This document shows, piece after piece, positions 60,978 through 64,000 of a stretch of 64,000 bases of DNA (positions are counted from its first letter, which is position 1; each line of letters starts with the position of its first letter). The stretch lies in NCBI GenBank assembly GCA_002786025.1, contig NHNW01000006.1, positions 806,001 to 870,000 on the forward strand. The letters are read 5' to 3'. The notes under the pieces are model-generated. The model was not told the DNA's origin and did not search any database. It was given only the letters and a program-made list of their open reading frames with translations. The position numbers and the translations under genes were made by a program. Source of the DNA: Zasmidium citrigriseum. Lineage: Eukaryota; Ascomycota; Dothideomycetes; Mycosphaerellales; Mycosphaerellaceae.

Positions 60978-62787
60978 GGCGTCGGCTCTCGAAGAGGGCG
61001 GAGGTTGATGGAGGGTGTGGGATGCCTGTGATGGCACCGGATTGGTGATGTGGTGTGTGAGTGTGAAGTGGTGGGTGTCGGAGGTGGAAAGGTGAGTGTT
61101 TGTTTTGGAAGCGCTCGCCGCTAGCGCCAAGAAATAAGGAGGCTCCGAAACTGAAGCGCGCTCAGTTCTTCACGAGATAGCCGGCGGACAGCGCATCACA
61201 AGGAAAGAGCAGGGTCAAGTGAGGGTTCACAGAGCATTGATGGCAGGAGAAGCAAAGAGCATGTGCCAGAGACATCCCACAGAGCGGACAAGAAAGGGAT
61301 GAGCCGGGGGAAGGCCAGGCAGGGCAGGAGGCGTTGGATCTGCATCCCTACAAGCTCCCAGCGCACCGTTCGGTATTCTCGCAGGAGGCTGGTCGAATCA
61401 CGCTGCTCTCCCAGAGTGCCATTGATCGAATGATGGAATGATCGATTTGAACGTCTCTTGCGGCGATGGTGGACCGTGGAGTACACTCTTCATAGTTCGA
61501 TCAAGAGAGTCCATGTTCGAGATAGGTTTCGGACACTGCTTGCCCACGCCTCCCAACAAGCCTCTGCCTTCGCTGGTCCGCTGAGCTGAGTTTTGGCTGG
61601 AATGACTTCCAGAATGATTCTGAAGGCATTCGTCCAATTTGATTGCTCTTGATCTGACGGTGAGATCTCGACCGACACTCTCAGATGAGCTCCCGACCCA
61701 TTGGGGCTTCCCTCTGAGAGGGGCAGAGGCTTCCCAGTCTCAAAACGAGTCCGCAATGCTCACGCCTCGCAGTAGGTTCTCCGCCAGGAACGGGTCCAAA
61801 GAACGCTACAGATGCATTGCCGGGCATAAGTGCTCAATCGCCATGCTCTTTCTACAGGTAGCATGCACAGCAAATGGCCCTCTCCGTCCTCGCATGAGTC
61901 TGAGGGCGCTGAGGGGGTCTCCTGTCGAAGGCTCCGCAAGCCGGTAGCTCCTTAACGCTTCCAGCGGCGACGCAACTGTTGCCTGAGGGACCTGCGTGCG
62001 TGATAAGAAACGGCCGCTCCCGCCGCAGAGACGCCGCGCGGGTTTAAAAGACCCAGCTTCTTCCCTTCCTCTCGAACTTCTTTCCTTTCCTCTTCATCCG
62101 AGTGGTAAGCAATCCATCCTCCACCCACACTTCCATCCATCATCAACTGACTTCGTCACAGCTCGGGCTTTACGCATATCAGTGAGGATTCGTCCGAGAT
62201 TGCGTTATTGCTGGTTGAAAACTATCAACGACCTGCTTCTGTTGGTGCTTGCATCGGCAGGGAATTTTTGGCGACCTGAATCTTTTTTCATCAATCTGCT
62301 CGCTTTGGCGATGGCTTGGAGAAGAATGAGCATGCTTTCATTGACATACTCGTCGTCTCCGTGGGCGTCCTGCTGTCGTGTTGCATCGCCGCCGACTTGG
62401 GGTGCTGGGCATGCCTTGGAGGAGCATGCTGCCTCTGGCTCTGGCTCTGGCGACGGCATGCCTATGCCTGAACGCTTTTCATCAACGTCTTGTCTCAGCA
62501 AGGCCTCGGAGAAGAGTCTCATCATCCGCCTATGTGCCCTCGCGCTGTAGTTGTAGCCATCGTAGTGAATCTGTTGCCGCCCCAGACCAGCTCGCTGTGC
62601 CTGAGAATTGCGCCCGCCGACCAGCCTTGAAGTTGCAAGCAGAACAGCATCACCATCACCCAGAACGCAGCAGCATCTCCAGCAATCATCAATCGTCTAA
62701 GCTCATCATCATGTTGCCAGGAGGCTTTTACGAGATGTCCACCGTGAGTACAGTGGCGTTGAGAAGCCCTCCACGTCCGCCAGCGGT
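60978..62787. other. 1.8-kb intergenic region, no firm gene
   Basis: The left part is the promoter of the BTB-like gene. At about 62041 there is a TTTAAAAG TATA-like string followed by CT-rich DNA and an AG-rich exon-like stretch, but no certain start codon. A GGCTCT repeat lies at 62428-62450. Confidence 0.4.
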
Positions 62788-63081
62788 ATGGGCATTACTG
62801 ACGGCAGCAAGGAGCCACGCTCCATTACAGCAGAGATGCTCCCCCTGTACGAGCCGTCGACCCTCTCGCACACCTCACCCACGAGCCTGGAAGAACTCGA
62901 GCGAATCCCAGCAGCCGCCCACCCTTGCCAGACCTCCCGGGCAACGCCTCGTCGCCAGAGTATGTTCGAGCCCGTACGAGAGACATCGAAGAGAAGGAAA
63001 GCAGCTCAGGCGGCGAGCGATGCCTGGAAGGCGGTCAAGAGGGGGGCGCTGAGGGTGAGGGAGGCCATGAGGAGGCGCTGA
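62788..63081 (+). CDS. possible small basic protein (97 aa or spliced)
   Basis: Open frame ending with MFEPVRETSKRRKAAQAAS and a basic helical tail (AWKAVKRGALRVREAMRRR). Good codon composition. An upstream ATG (62711, coding MLPGGFYEMST) ends with a GTGAGT donor at 62744, but no normal-sized intron joins the frames: the in-frame acceptor would leave an intron of about 23 nt. So the start could be the ATG at 62788 or an upstream exon could be missed. No domain is recognised. Confidence 0.35.
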   Translation: MGITDGSKEPRSITAEMLPLYEPSTLSHTSPTSLEELERIPAAAHPCQTSRATPRRQSMFEPVRETSKRRKAAQAASDAWKAVKRGALRVREAMRRR

Positions 63082-63741
63082 GGAAGAGGCGTTGAGGAGG
63101 CAGCGGCAGCAGCGCGGTATCGTAAGTACAATCCACACGGGGCAGGGAGTCCGAGAGCCAGCTTTTCATGACATCAAAGAACAGCGCCTTGAATTGCAGA
63201 GGTGATGTTGATATAGCCTCTCCACGTGGAGGCCCACATTCCAAAGGCCACCCCTTGCTTCGAAGCGAGCATCTCTGCATCATCAGTCCCCGCCAGACAA
63301 TGGACATGACCCAGTAGATCGAACTCTTATCGAGTACCAGGGACGCTGACAACAGTCGTGAGAGAGCAGACCAGTAACGATCCTTCGACCCTCGGCCGTC
63401 GCTCGACCTCGAAGACTCAACAAAGACCAAGCAAATCCCGCTGACCAAGCCTTCGAGGCCCATCTCCGTCTTCAAGCACTCCGAATGCGATCACATACCA
63501 AGGTCGATTGGCAGAGCCGGCACACAGCGCGACGGAGATCAATACACAAGCCAGGAAGCAAGAGGTAGTCGAGAGCCAGTCGTCCACGGTGCTGGGCCGC
63601 TAACTCGAACCAAAAGATCAGCTACCTCGCTGTGACAGCGGTCAGAAAGCTTTCAAGATTGTGCCACGAGGCAGGAGCCTTCCAAAGAGGCGGAGACATG
63701 GCTAGAATCCGGCTCCCAGTTCAAAAGATGCCACTATAGCC
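63082..63741. other. intergenic, no supported gene
   Basis: The minus-strand ORF 63035-63475 has no domain and overlaps the small ORF antisense. Nothing else is seen. Confidence 0.45.
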
Positions 63742-63801
63742 CACTGGATACCCGTCTGCATGAGCCGCAGACCTCGATGCTCTCTGGCAAAGTACCCAGC
63801 A
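63742..63801. repeat. 60-bp direct repeat, copy 1
   Basis: It matches 63867-63926 at 56 of 60 positions; all four differences are A/G transitions on the plus strand. It contains GTCTGC-7 nt-GCAGAC, a perfect 6-bp hairpin, and outer arms CTGGATA and TACCCAG. Confidence 0.85.
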
Positions 63802-63866
63802 ATATCAGAGCGACGGTCGATCATCGCCAAGCTCTCCTGTGGTCATTTGATAGGCATATTCAACTG

Positions 63867-63926
63867 CACTGGGTACCCGTCTGCATGAGCCGCAGACCTC
63901 AATGCTCTCTGGCAAGATACCCAGCA
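63867..63926. repeat. 60-bp direct repeat, copy 2
   Basis: Same hairpin as copy 1. The outer arms CTGGGTA and TACCCAG pair perfectly over 7 bp. Copies are spaced 125 bp start to start. Confidence 0.85.
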
Positions 63927-64000
63927 TGCTTCAAGCAGTTTTGGAGACCCCAAGATGTTGTCCGATCATATCCTTAGTATCTCGGAGTCCACAGCCCGCA

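Noticed and set aside
62711..62787. First exon for the small basic protein
   Set aside because: Only an intron of about 20-23 nt would keep the frame; below any normal fungal intron size.
63035..63475. Minus-strand ORF of 146 codons
   Set aside because: No domain, overlaps the small basic ORF antisense, irregular hydrophobic composition.

Overview
The window is nuclear DNA from a filamentous ascomycete (Pezizomycotina), most likely a Dothideomycete. The evidence is: short introns (about 46-66 nt) with GTRNGY donors, CTGAC/CTAAC-like branch sites and YAG acceptors; a fully RIP-mutated repeat at the left edge; and fungal-type families (HET domain, Zn2Cys6 regulator, fungal Myb/SANT-like domain, sugar-porter MFS, circularly permuted fungal PHB depolymerase). 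The class is an inference from gene content; no marker gene fixes the species. I find no rRNA, tRNA, CRISPR array or bacterial-type operon.

Layout. 1-1477 is a repeat relic without a single CpA or TpG. 1.5-3.7 kb is empty. 3.7-6.0 kb holds a Myb/SANT-like gene tail-to-tail with IWR1. 8.0-10.0 kb has two Arg/Ser-rich genes, each with one hydrophobic segment. 10.9-15.7 kb is the most coherent block: a secreted PHB depolymerase, a convergent 3-hydroxyacyl-CoA dehydrogenase-like gene and a divergent Zn2Cys6 regulator, with a perfect CGGATCCG-based inverted repeat in the shared promoter. 16-23 kb carries two BTB genes, a HET-domain gene and two orphans. 23.1-26.3 kb is a divergent leucine-degradation pair (isovaleryl-CoA dehydrogenase and methylcrotonoyl-CoA carboxylase beta). 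26.6-29.1 kb has two coiled-coil orphans. 30.8-45.5 kb runs: ZIP zinc transporter, ankyrin protein, Cys-rich orphan, secreted PAN/apple-like protein, conserved orphan, LRR-like protein, GH127-like glycosidase, a small Lys-rich protein and a peroxisomal-type carrier. 46.1-52.6 kb runs: AVT-like amino-acid transporter, RO10/dynactin-like protein, coiled-coil protein and a ferredoxin-reductase-like flavoprotein. 54.7-61.0 kb has an acyltransferase-3 protein, a seven-exon sugar transporter and a BTB-like protein. The right edge has a small uncertain ORF and a structured 60-bp direct repeat.

How genes may work together. The PHB depolymerase would release 3-hydroxybutyrate outside the cell, the neighbouring dehydrogenase could act on a related hydroxyacyl intermediate, and the Zn2Cys6 protein with a CGG/CCG palindrome in its own promoter could control them. 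This is a hypothesis from arrangement and motifs. IVD and MCC-beta catalyse consecutive steps of mitochondrial leucine breakdown and share a 207-bp promoter.

A feature not tied to one gene is that many coding sequences switch sharply between C-ending codons and G/T-ending codons, usually C-ending at the 5' side and G/T-ending at the 3' side. Exon limits were set by eye from splice consensus and reading frame, without transcript data.
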